A DNA stretch of 20,275 nt. It comes from HGM10836 sp045580645 (GTDB lineage: Bacteria > Bacillota_I > Bacilli_A > RF39 > UBA660). The stretch lies in the NCBI GenBank assembly GCA_045580645.1, contig JAZNOG010000004.1, positions 1 to 20,275 on the forward strand, read 5' to 3'. Positions 13,986 through 20,275 of this stretch are shown here, piece after piece (within the stretch, counting starts at the first letter, position 1; every line of letters begins with the position of its first letter). Below the pieces are notes generated by a model that saw nothing but the letters and a program-made list of their open reading frames with translations, was not told the origin of the DNA and did no database searches. The position numbers were made by a program, and so were the translations under genes.

Positions 13986-14609
13986 TTATTTTGTTCTTTG
14001 TCTAACTGCTTTTCTATCCTTTTCCTCATCTATTATTTGAGGCATTTTATGAAACTCTAACTCATATTTATTAAATTCTTCTAAAATACATTGATAATCA
14101 CTAACAGCAAATGGTATAGATAAATTTGTATATTTTTTAAGTTTTGGATAACAATTAAAAATATATTGTTTTATTTCTTCTAAAGTTATATTTTCATTAC
14201 CATTTGTTAAATAATAAATAATACTATCTTCTAATTCTTCTTTTGTTTTAAGACCTAATTCTTCATCATTTATAAGTTCTAAAACAAATGTTAAAGGAAA
14301 AGATTCTTTATCAACAAACATATAATCCAAAGCAGCACTTAAATTTTCATTATTTTCTAAATCAAGCAATCTTTTTTTCTTTATATTATAAGCAGCTACC
14401 GTATGTGCAAAATTTTTAGTATCATAAAACTTAAATAAAACAACCAAATAATTTTCATCATATGCAAACTTTCTATATCCAGAATCACGTTTTAATTCAT
14501 CAAATAAAACAACTTTTTCTCCATCATGAATAATTGTAAATATTTCTCTTTTTCTTTTTTCTTCTTTTATAGCAACTATATCAAATGCTAAATTATATGC
14601 TTTTTTCAT
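13986..14609 (-). CDS. Unknown 207-residue protein, first gene of the cassette
   Basis: Not recognised. Begins MKKAYNLAFDIVAIKEEKRK, then a likely beta region (FTIIHDGEKVVLFDEL, YLVVLFKFYDTKNF), an acidic helical middle and a basic end (RKAVRQRTK). No signal or membrane segment. I chose the ATG at 14609; AAGGAGATGG lies upstream and the in-frame ATG at 14621 is inside that SD. It is transcribed divergently from rpsD and heads the cassette that runs to 11884. Confidence 0.75.
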   Translation of the reverse strand: MKKAYNLAFDIVAIKEEKRKREIFTIIHDGEKVVLFDELKRDSGYRKFAYDENYLVVLFKFYDTKNFAHTVAAYNIKKKRLLDLENNENLSAALDYMFVDKESFPLTFVLELINDEELGLKTKEELEDSIIYYLTNGNENITLEEIKQYIFNCYPKLKKYTNLSIPFAVSDYQCILEEFNKYELEFHKMPQIIDEEKDRKAVRQRTK

Positions 14610-14634
14610 ATAATTAACCATCTCCTTAGTAAAT

Positions 14635-14663
14635 ATTATAATTAAAAAGACCCTCTTAGCAAA
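14635..14663 (-). promoter_or_regulatory. Candidate promoter of the unknown-gene cassette
   Basis: Minus-strand TTTGCT (14663-14658), 17-nt spacer, TATAAT (14640-14635), giving a leader of about 20 nt. It lies next to the divergent rpsD promoter. Confidence 0.5.
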
Positions 14664-14670
14664 CATTTTC

Positions 14671-14699
14671 TTGACTTTCTAAGGAAAAATATATATAAT
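14671..14699 (+). promoter_or_regulatory. rpsD: rpsD promoter
   Basis: TTGACT (14671-14676), 17-nt spacer, TATAAT (14694-14699). Start near 14706, leaving a leader of about 158 nt before rpsD. Confidence 0.88.
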
Positions 14700-14744
14700 T
14701 ATAAACGCATAGACATAAAGCAGCAATATTTTTAATTTTATAAT

Positions 14745-14846
14745 GTGTTTATTTGAAATTGATTAGTAACTTTCTGCTTGAGTGAAAGCATAGATTAAAC
14801 ACCCTATAAGATGAAAAAATAATTTTATTGTTTATGGAAAATAAAC
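14745..14846 (+). promoter_or_regulatory. rpsD: Structured rpsD leader, candidate S4 autoregulatory RNA
   Basis: Long-range helix GTGTTTA/TAAACAC (14745-14751 with 14796-14802) encloses a hairpin that can form as CTTTC/GAAAG (14770-14774 with 14784-14788) or as TGCTT/AAGCA (14775-14779 with 14786-14790). A second hairpin, GTTTAT/ATAAAC (14830-14835 with 14841-14846), ends four bases before the SD at 14851. S4 is known to repress its own mRNA in Bacillus. Whether this leader is that element is inferred from position only. Confidence 0.45.
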
Positions 14847-14863
14847 TATGAAAGGAGAAAAAT

Positions 14864-15466
14864 ATGTCAAGATACACAGGTCCAAGTTATAAACAAGCTC
14901 GTCGTGTTGGTGCTTCTTTACTTGAAAATGGGAAAGAACTTGCTCGTCGTCCATATGGTCCAGGACAACATGGTGCTGATCGTAAAAGAAAACCATCAAG
15001 TTATGCTGAACAATTAAAAGAAAAACAAAAAGTTAGATTTATGTATGGATTAAATGAAAGACAATTTAAAAAGACTTTCAAAGAAGCTGGTAAACTTAAA
15101 GGTATTCATGGTGTAAACTTATTAGTTTTACTTGAATCAAGACTTGATAACTTAGTTTATCGTTTAGGTTTTGCTTCTACTAGACGTGCAGCAAGACAAC
15201 TTGTAAATCATGGTCATATTGCTGTTAATGGTAAAAAAGTTGATATTCCTTCATTTAGAGTTAAAGTAGGTTCTACTATAGCACTTAAAGAAGAATCAAA
15301 AGATCATAAAGCAGTAAAAGAATCATTAGAAAAAGTTCTAAATAGAGTTGAATTTGTATCATTTGATGCAAATAAAGTTGAAGGAACTTATGTTAGACTT
15401 CCTGAAAGAAGTGAACTTAATCCTGAAATTAGAGAAGAACTTATCATTGAATTCTACAACAGATAA
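14864..15466 (+). CDS. rpsD: 30S ribosomal protein S4
   Basis: 200 residues. The N-terminal rRNA-binding part is SRYTGPSYKQARRVGASLLE...RRPYGPGQHG; the S4 RNA-binding domain is about 90-155 (LESRLDNLVYRLGFASTRRAARQLVNHGHIAVNGKKVDIPSF); the end is typical (GTYVRLPERSELNPEIREELIIEFYNR). No zinc CxxC motifs, so it is the C- form. It starts at ATG 14864, 6 nt after AAAGGAG. A primary 16S-binding assembly protein and, in Firmicutes, a translational autorepressor. Single-gene operon with its own promoter, leader and terminator. Confidence 0.97.
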   Translation: MSRYTGPSYKQARRVGASLLENGKELARRPYGPGQHGADRKRKPSSYAEQLKEKQKVRFMYGLNERQFKKTFKEAGKLKGIHGVNLLVLLESRLDNLVYRLGFASTRRAARQLVNHGHIAVNGKKVDIPSFRVKVGSTIALKEESKDHKAVKESLEKVLNRVEFVSFDANKVEGTYVRLPERSELNPEIREELIIEFYNR

Positions 15467-15479
15467 AAAGACATATAAA

Positions 15480-15511
15480 AACTTCAGATTTATTTCTGAA
15501 GTTTTTTTGTT
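15480..15511 (+). terminator. rpsD: rpsD terminator
   Basis: 9-bp stem AACTTCAGA/TCTGAAGTT (15480-15488 with 15495-15503), 6-nt loop, then T-rich on the plus strand. The A-run before the stem also allows it to act for the convergent minus-strand gene ending at 15511. Confidence 0.9.
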
Positions 15512-16431
15512 TAATAAAATATACTAATCGTTTTATGATTATTACTATTTTTATTTTTTCTAGATAAATTCCACAAAATATTATCTAAACAGATCATATT
15601 TATATTTTCATTATTTTCTTTTAGCTTATCACAAATTAATTTTATCGCATATATCATATTTGCCCTTATTTCTATTTCTTCATCTGAATTATGTAATAAC
15701 TGAGTATTTTCTTTAATTTTCGTGACTAAATCATTAGAATATTCTAAAATACCTATATCATATAAAAATCTTGGAATATTATAGTCAGCGCAACCTGGTA
15801 ATGAATCAATATTTTTTAAATTATTTCTTATTATTAAAACATTGAAAAATAAATCCTTAACCAAAACTATTGCCCTTTTATGAAATTCCACTTCTTTTTT
15901 CTTATATACCCCAATATCATTAAAATTATCAAACTCATTTACAATATATCTAAGAAGCTTTTTTGTATCATCACAACTGAATAATTCTTCATAAAAACTA
16001 TTATTCTTTTTATATATGACAAATACAGTTTTCATAAAAGATTCATATCTCTCATTTATTAAAAATAACTCATCATTAAAAATATTTTTAAATTCTTCTA
16101 AAGTCATATCCTTTAAATACGATATTTTAATTTTATCTTTATTATTTACAAAATATTTTATTAAGGACACAAAAACAGCCTCAGAACTTTGGTAACTAAT
16201 TCCTTCATATTCTTCCTTATAATTATGGTTATTCCAAAAACAAAAATTTATTGAATTTGATAAAAATAATAACAGCGTTGTTTCTTCCTTACTAAACTTA
16301 TCCTTAAAATAATTAAACCAATTGGTTACCTTTTCATAGCTTAAACACGTTAATAAATCATCAATTTTTTGTTCATTTATCTTCACGTGTTCACTATTTT
16401 TTACCACATAATCTATATTTTTTAATATCAT
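15511..16431 (-). CDS. Queuosine salvage N-glycosylase (Qng1/DUF2419 family)
   Basis: 306 residues, full length for the Q-salvage family, which releases queuine from queuosine or its 5'-monophosphate. Conserved blocks line up with human QNG1: NSINFCFW (59-66; DSLNFSFW in human), FHKRAIVLV (183-191), CADYNIPRFLYDIGILEYS (214-232, with the key Asp216 of ADYxxPQ), EEIEIRANMIYA (251-262), LDNILWNLS (282-290) and the terminal HKTISIFY. The human GYW motif near residue 80 is SSE here, a divergence. It starts one base after the stop of the CYTH gene, with GGTGG as SD. It lies in a cluster that begins with a FolE2 remnant, consistent with 7-deazaguanine metabolism. Confidence 0.9.
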   Translation of the reverse strand: MILKNIDYVVKNSEHVKINEQKIDDLLTCLSYEKVTNWFNYFKDKFSKEETTLLLFLSNSINFCFWNNHNYKEEYEGISYQSSEAVFVSLIKYFVNNKDKIKISYLKDMTLEEFKNIFNDELFLINERYESFMKTVFVIYKKNNSFYEELFSCDDTKKLLRYIVNEFDNFNDIGVYKKKEVEFHKRAIVLVKDLFFNVLIIRNNLKNIDSLPGCADYNIPRFLYDIGILEYSNDLVTKIKENTQLLHNSDEEIEIRANMIYAIKLICDKLKENNENINMICLDNILWNLSRKNKNSNNHKTISIFY

Positions 16432-16432
16432 G

Positions 16433-17062
16433 TTATTCCACCTTTGGCATATCTAAAGAAAATAAAACCTCATTATAAATTTCCTTGCCTTGTTCTTTAC
16501 AAAGTTCACTATATTTATCATCCCAAGATAACTTATATCTCCTATTTTCATCTACAGATAATTTTTCAATCCAATATTTTATTGTTTCTTCAGGACTATT
16601 ATTTTCTTTTTTTGCCTCAATTTCAACAGCAACACCAAAAGGATATTCATCTACCACTATTTCTATTTCATCATTTTCATAAACATTTCTATATCTTTCA
16701 TAACTTTCAATTAAATTCATATGAAGGACATTTTCAATTATAAATAGAAAGTTTTTTTGTTCATTATAATCTATATGAACCTCTACCTCTTCTTCTTTAT
16801 TTACAAAAGAAGAAATATTATCTTTTAGCCTTCTTTTCCAACTTAATTTACATTGAGAAATGTTTTCGTTTTTTGTAACTCTAAGTCTAAATCTTCCATC
16901 AATTTCTTTACTATAATAATCATACTCTTTCATCGGATGATTATATTGACTAGTCTTTTCATAAAAACGTCCTTTATTTTGTAAATCAATCTGATTATTT
17001 AATTTTTCTATTATTGTTTCTAAACTATCATACGGATAATAATATCTTACTTCATATTCCAT
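16433..17062 (-). CDS. CYTH-domain protein (triphosphatase/adenylate cyclase fold)
   Basis: 209 residues with the charge pattern of the CYTH triphosphate tunnel fold. N-terminal EYEVR (the ExExK-like element, Glu2/Glu4), RFRLRVTK (59-64), CKLSWKRR (71-78), EEVEVHID (91-98), SYERYRNVYE (120-129), IEIVVDEYPFGVAVEIEA (133-150). Strand and acidic/basic positions fit class IV adenylate cyclase or inorganic/thiamine triphosphatase relatives; which reaction it catalyses cannot be read. It starts at ATG 17062 behind AAGGAG. It overlaps the upstream gene by 16 nt and is one base from the queuosine-salvage gene, so these are tightly coupled. Confidence 0.8.
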   Translation of the reverse strand: MEYEVRYYYPYDSLETIIEKLNNQIDLQNKGRFYEKTSQYNHPMKEYDYYSKEIDGRFRLRVTKNENISQCKLSWKRRLKDNISSFVNKEEEVEVHIDYNEQKNFLFIIENVLHMNLIESYERYRNVYENDEIEIVVDEYPFGVAVEIEAKKENNSPEETIKYWIEKLSVDENRRYKLSWDDKYSELCKEQGKEIYNEVLFSLDMPKVE

Positions 17063-17658
17063 TTTTCATTCTCCTTATTTAATAAATTATATATTTCTAT
17101 CTCTTGATTTATAGCATTCTCCATATCTGCAAATCTTAAATTGTGATCAGTAAAATCTTCATCTTCATACTTTTTGTCCGATATTAAATTGTGTAATATT
17201 TTTTTATTATCATTATGATTTAACATAATCTTATCAATGAAATTACGTATATCTTCCTTTTGACCATATATATCCATTATTCTGTTTTCAATATTTGGTA
17301 ATCTTTTGACATAAATATTTACCCCAGGTATTTGATCTTCTGATATAAAAGTAATCATTTCAACTCTTTTAGCATAATCATAATTAGGATTTTCAAAAAA
17401 TGACCTTAATTTTGAAACAGTAATCTCATTTTCAACTATTTTCTTTCCATCACTATTTATCACTTTTTCTTGAGCATGCAATTGTCCCTTAAAATAAATA
17501 GAATAATCACTAGAAGTATCTAAAACCCTGCTAGTCCTAATAATTATTTTTTCATTATCATTTTTATTAACAAAATAATACATTTTTTCAAAAGAAATTC
17601 TATCAAATATATTTTTCTTATAAATGTTAGATAAAATTTTAAAAATTGTAAAATTCAT
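17047..17658 (-). CDS. Possible divergent CYTH-like protein
   Basis: 203 residues, not firmly recognised. The order IIIRTSRV (38-45), YSIYFKGQLHAQEK (52-65), VENEITVSKL (75-84), an amphipathic region, then KRLPNIENRIMDIYGQKEDI (118-137) follows the order of a CYTH domain (R-x-R strand, YxxYKG strand, ExExxVSD strand, LPxLGxFxEIEG strand), but several canonical acidic and basic residues are missing. A helical tail ends the protein. It starts at ATG 17658, the only start after an in-frame stop; no SD is visible, so it may be translationally coupled to the FolE2 remnant. It overlaps the next gene by 16 nt. Confidence 0.55.
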   Translation of the reverse strand: MNFTIFKILSNIYKKNIFDRISFEKMYYFVNKNDNEKIIIRTSRVLDTSSDYSIYFKGQLHAQEKVINSDGKKIVENEITVSKLRSFFENPNYDYAKRVEMITFISEDQIPGVNIYVKRLPNIENRIMDIYGQKEDIRNFIDKIMLNHNDNKKILHNLISDKKYEDEDFTDHNLRFADMENAINQEIEIYNLLNKENEKWNMK

Positions 17659-17676
17659 TTATTTTCAAACTTATTA

Positions 17677-17865
17677 TCATATTCTGCCTCTAGCATATAC
17701 ATTATGTTCATGAATTGATTCATAATTTTCTAATTCTGCTTGTATATTACATAAACTATATTTTTCTTTAGAAACAAATATAGTAGGAAGTTTATATTTT
17801 GTAATGCCGACATTATCAATTTTAATACATCTAGTATCGTTAACATCATGAATATCTTTCAACAT
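17677..17865 (-). CDS. FolE2 (GTP cyclohydrolase IB) remnant with internal deletion
   Basis: 62 residues, against 250-300 for FolE2. The N-terminal half (NDTRCIKIDNVGITKYKLP, 9-27) matches the conserved DTRxIxIDKVGI...P start of FolE2. The C-terminal part (ENYESIHEHNVYA, 46-58) matches the ESIHxHxxYA end of the same family. The roughly 200 residues between, which carry the zinc Cys and most of the active site, are absent, yet the frame is kept. It cannot be a working cyclohydrolase. FolE2 makes 7,8-dihydroneopterin triphosphate for folate and queuosine synthesis, and an intact queuosine-salvage gene lies downstream. It starts at ATG 17865 with a weak GAGATG SD and ends in TGA. It could be a short-lived remnant or a retained small protein. 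Confidence 0.65.
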   Translation of the reverse strand: MLKDIHDVNDTRCIKIDNVGITKYKLPTIFVSKEKYSLCNIQAELENYESIHEHNVYARGRI

Positions 17866-17956
17866 AACAACATCTCACAATAATATTACATTTTAAGATA
17901 ACAAAATTTGACATAAAAATCAATAACAATTTAAAATATTTTTTATATTATTCTAC

Positions 17957-17999
17957 AAAAAAAGACTATTAAATAATAAAATAATCATTTTTATAGCCT
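17957..17999 (-). terminator. parE: parE terminator
   Basis: AGGCTAT/ATAGTCT (17999-17993 with 17969-17963) closes a longer AT hairpin and is followed by seven T on the minus strand, just after the parE stop. Confidence 0.8.
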
Positions 18000-18006
18000 A
18001 AATATG

Positions 18007-19911
18007 TTAATTTATTTTATAACTATCTTCTAAAGAAAATTCCACATTTTCTTCAATCCATTCTTTACGAGGTTCTACTTTATCTCCCATTAGAACTTCT
18101 ACTCTTTTTTCTGCAAGTGCAGCATCATCTATGCTTACTCTAATTAAGGTTCTAGTTAAAGGATTCATTGTTGTTTCCCAAAGTTGGTCAGCATTCATTT
18201 CACCAAGCCCTTTATATCTTTGTATTTCACACTTTTTACCCTCTGTTTTTTCCCTTAATTCTTCATTTGTATAAGCATAATCTATTTGTTTTCCCATTGT
18301 TATTTTATATAGTGGAGGCATTGCAATGTAAAGTTTTCCTATTTCTATTAGAGGTCTCATATATCTATAAAAGAATGTTAAAAGTAAACATTGAATATGT
18401 GCTCCATCATCATCGGCATCAGTCATAATTATTACTTTATCATAAGCAATATCCTCTTTATCAAAACTTGCACCAGATCCTGCCCCTATTGTATAAATCA
18501 TAGTATTTAATTCTTCATTTTTTAATATATCTTCAAGTTTTGCCTTAGCGGTATTTAATACTTTACCACGAAGTGGAAGAATTGCTTGAAATTTTCTATC
18601 TCTACCTTGTTTAGCAGAACCACCCGCAGAATCCCCTTCCACTAGAAATAGTTCATTTTTATCTTTATTTTTAGAACCAGCAGGTGTAAGTTTTCCTGAT
18701 AATAATTTTTCTTTCGCACCTTTTTTCTTTCCATTTTGAACTTCTTCACGAGCTTTTCTAGCAGCTTCACGAGCAAGTTTACTTTTTAAAGATTTTTCTA
18801 CTATTTCAGTAGCAATTTTTTTATTTTCTTCTAAAAAGAATAATAATTTTTCTGTTGTGATAGATTCAACTGCGCTTTTTGCTTCAGGTGTTCCAAGTTT
18901 TGATTTTGTTTGCCCTTCAAACTGCAATAATGCTTCAGGTATTTTAAGAGAAATAACGGCAGTTATACCTTCACGAACATCACTACCATCAAAGGCTTTT
19001 TCTTTTGCTTTAAAGAAACCATTATTTTTAGCGTAATCATTAAACACTCTAGTAAGAGCAGTTCTAAAACCTACCTCATGACTTCCACCATCTATTGTTT
19101 TTACATTATTTACAAAAGAAATAACATGTTCATTATATGAATCTGTATATTGAAAAGCAATATCTACTTCAATATTATTTTTTGTTCCCTTAAAACTATG
19201 AACGTTATGTATAGGGTTTTTATTCTCGTTTATCATTTCAACAAATGATACTAATCCATTATCGTAACAAAATTTTGCTTGTTTTTTATCCTCTAAATCA
19301 ACAACTTCAATAGTAAGACCATTTATTAAAAATGCAGACTCTTGCATCCTTTCTACAATTGTAGTGTATGAAAAATTAATAGATGAAAATATTTCAGGGT
19401 CTGGCATAAATCTTACCATAGTTCCAGTCCTATTAGTGGTTCCTACTTCTTTTAAAGGCACAACAACCCTTCCACCATTTTCAAACCTTATATAGTGTTC
19501 ATGCCCATCTCTTTTAATAGTTACTTCAAGCCATTTACTAAGCGCATTTACAACTGAAGCTCCAACACCATGAAGACCACCAGATACTTTATAGCCACTA
19601 TTTTCAAATTTGCCACCAGCATGAAGTATTGTATAAATAACTTCAGGAGTAGATTTGCCAGATGGATGCATTCCAACAGGAAGTCCACGACCATGATCTT
19701 CTACACTTATACTTCCATCTTCATGCAAAATAATTTTTATATCAGAGCCATATCCATTTATTGCTTCATCTATAGCGTTATCTACAATTTCCCATACTAA
19801 ATGATGTAGTCCTCTTTTATCAGTAGAACCAATATACATACCAGGTCTTTTACGAACTGCATCTAATCCTTCAAGTATTTTTATACTATTTTCATCATAT
19901 TTAAGTGCCAT
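18007..19911 (-). CDS. parE: DNA topoisomerase IV subunit B
   Basis: 634 residues. GHKL ATPase: EIVDNAIDEA (Glu41, Asn45), DHGRGLPVG (72-80), GGLHGVGAS (111-119). Transducer domain with QTKSKLG (334-340). Toprim domain: EGDSAGG (425-431) and DADDDG (498-503). C-terminal QRYKGLGEMN and TMNPLTRTL. The text follows staphylococcal ParE closely (SFVNNVKTIDGGSHEVGF, RKFQAILPLRGKV, GDKVEPRKEWIE), which favours ParE over GyrB. With ParC it decatenates daughter chromosomes. It starts at ATG 19911 behind AAGGAGATG. parC is not downstream, where it is usually found: a terminator and then the FolE2 remnant follow. Calling it gyrB is the main alternative. Confidence 0.9.
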   Translation of the reverse strand: MALKYDENSIKILEGLDAVRKRPGMYIGSTDKRGLHHLVWEIVDNAIDEAINGYGSDIKIILHEDGSISVEDHGRGLPVGMHPSGKSTPEVIYTILHAGGKFENSGYKVSGGLHGVGASVVNALSKWLEVTIKRDGHEHYIRFENGGRVVVPLKEVGTTNRTGTMVRFMPDPEIFSSINFSYTTIVERMQESAFLINGLTIEVVDLEDKKQAKFCYDNGLVSFVEMINENKNPIHNVHSFKGTKNNIEVDIAFQYTDSYNEHVISFVNNVKTIDGGSHEVGFRTALTRVFNDYAKNNGFFKAKEKAFDGSDVREGITAVISLKIPEALLQFEGQTKSKLGTPEAKSAVESITTEKLLFFLEENKKIATEIVEKSLKSKLAREAARKAREEVQNGKKKGAKEKLLSGKLTPAGSKNKDKNELFLVEGDSAGGSAKQGRDRKFQAILPLRGKVLNTAKAKLEDILKNEELNTMIYTIGAGSGASFDKEDIAYDKVIIMTDADDDGAHIQCLLLTFFYRYMRPLIEIGKLYIAMPPLYKITMGKQIDYAYTNEELREKTEGKKCEIQRYKGLGEMNADQLWETTMNPLTRTLIRVSIDDAALAEKRVEVLMGDKVEPRKEWIEENVEFSLEDSYKIN

Positions 19912-19929
19912 ACTATCATCTCCTTATTT

Positions 19930-19958
19930 ATTATAACAATAATTTGAATTAAAATCAA
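19930..19958 (-). promoter_or_regulatory. parE: parE promoter
   Basis: Minus-strand TTGATT (19958-19953), 17-nt spacer, TATAAT (19935-19930), about 20 nt before the ATG. Confidence 0.75.
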
Positions 19959-19981
19959 AAAAAGATGTCAAATTGACACCT
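19957..19981 (-). terminator. Terminator of the Rpn-type gene
   Basis: AGGTGTCAA/TTGACATCT stem (19981-19973 with 19971-19963; tight loop, one wobble) followed by seven T on the minus strand, 24 nt after the stop of the gene at the right edge. Confidence 0.75.
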
Positions 19982-20004
19982 TCTAATCTAAACAAGATAA
20001 TATA

Positions 20005-20275
20005 TCATAGCTTTTCTATTTCTTCTGTAGATAAACCTGTTATTTCACTAATTATGGTTATATCCATATTTTTATTTAACATATTTTTGGCTATTTCAAT
20101 TTGTTTTTGTTTGTTTCCTTGTTCTATACCTTGTTCTATACCTATATTAATACCTCGTTCTATTCCTATTTCAATACCCAGTTCAACACCATCAGTTCTT
20201 GCATTATCTATCATTGTATTTTTAAGCATCTCATCATGTAACTCTTTATCATATAATCCTATTACTTCATTATCT
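20005..20275 (-). CDS. Rpn-type PD-(D/E)XK nuclease/transposase-like protein, C-terminal part
   Basis: The frame is open to the right edge of the window (it reads DNEVIGLYDKELHDEMLKN before the first ATG at 20229), so only the last 89 residues are seen. They show the usual end of the family: a run of GIE-x repeats (GVELGIEIGIERGINIGIEQ and on), then a helical tail IEIAKNMLNKNMDITIISEI and TGLSTEEIEKL. Rpn proteins are recombination-promoting nucleases, often described as inactivated transposase relatives. The catalytic domain would lie outside the window. It ends in TGA, which supports the standard genetic code. Confidence 0.8.
   Translation of the reverse strand, partial: DNEVIGLYDKELHDEMLKNTMIDNARTDGVELGIEIGIERGINIGIEQGIEQGNKQKQIEIAKNMLNKNMDITIISEITGLSTEEIEKL

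Noticed and set aside
16444..16743. Two plus-strand frames antisense to the CYTH gene
   Set aside because: Antisense to a conserved domain, no SD, biased composition.
18168..18428. Plus-strand frames antisense to parE (also 19570-19800)
   Set aside because: Antisense to a highly conserved enzyme, no initiation signals.
1..20275. Mycoplasma-type code (TGA = Trp)
   Set aside because: TGG is used for Trp throughout, and TGA ends at least the Rpn-type gene and the FolE2 remnant.
1..20275. CRISPR arrays, tRNA or rRNA genes, insertion sequences with terminal repeats
   Set aside because: None found by eye on either strand. The Rpn-type fragment is transposase-related but no element ends are visible.

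Overview
The window is about 20 kb of very AT-rich bacterial chromosome (GC roughly 25-30% by eye). It has Bacilli-type ribosomal proteins (L13, S9, S4), a Firmicutes-type ParE, sigma-A-like promoters (TTGACA-N17-TATAAT), strong AAGGAGG-type ribosome binding sites and many U-tailed hairpin terminators. TGG is used for Trp and TGA for stop (for example in the gene at the right edge), so the code is standard, not Mycoplasma-type. The most likely source is a low-GC Bacillota/Bacilli lineage, perhaps an uncultured gut relative of the Erysipelotrichales or Mollicutes. That placement is inference.

Layout, left to right. 1-48: the 5' end of a membrane or lipoprotein-like gene leaving the window, preceded by a 16-base homopolymer inside its promoter region. 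152-3650: a two-gene heterodimeric ABC exporter with one degenerate ATP site. 3824-6374: a compact five-gene minus-strand operon (unknown protein, nucleoside phosphorylase, orphan heavy-metal domain, YbaK-type tRNA deacylase, CsaA). 6466-6929, plus strand: an extended -10 promoter, a P4-less SAM-I-clan riboswitch with a complete terminator/antiterminator switch, and a 98-residue orphan protein. 7080-7757: a lone unknown coiled-coil gene. 7993-8858: rplM-rpsI with its own promoter, a pseudoknot-like leader and a terminator. 9066-11825: HD-domain protein, RlmD-type rRNA methyltransferase and D-Ala-D-Ala ligase. 11884-14609: a cassette of unknown genes, one of them broken by a nonsense codon and a frameshift. 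14671-15503: rpsD with a long structured leader and a terminator. 15511-17865: queuosine-salvage hydrolase, CYTH phosphatase-like protein, a second possible CYTH protein and an internally deleted FolE2 remnant. 18007-19911: parE. 20005-20275: the 3' part of an Rpn-type PD-(D/E)XK nuclease/transposase-like gene.

How they fit together. Most of the window is housekeeping: ribosomal proteins with probable autoregulatory leaders, rRNA methylation, cell wall, topoisomerase IV and drug export. The more unusual parts are (i) a SAM-sensing riboswitch whose only visible target is an orphan small protein with no link to methionine, and (ii) a queuosine-related cluster. In that cluster the first enzyme of de novo 7-deazaguanine synthesis (FolE2) survives only as its two ends joined together, next to an apparently intact queuosine salvage enzyme. 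This suggests a shift from synthesis to salvage. A possible phase-variable promoter at the left edge and a gene caught decaying (or frameshifting) at 12.3-13.1 kb are secondary points of interest.
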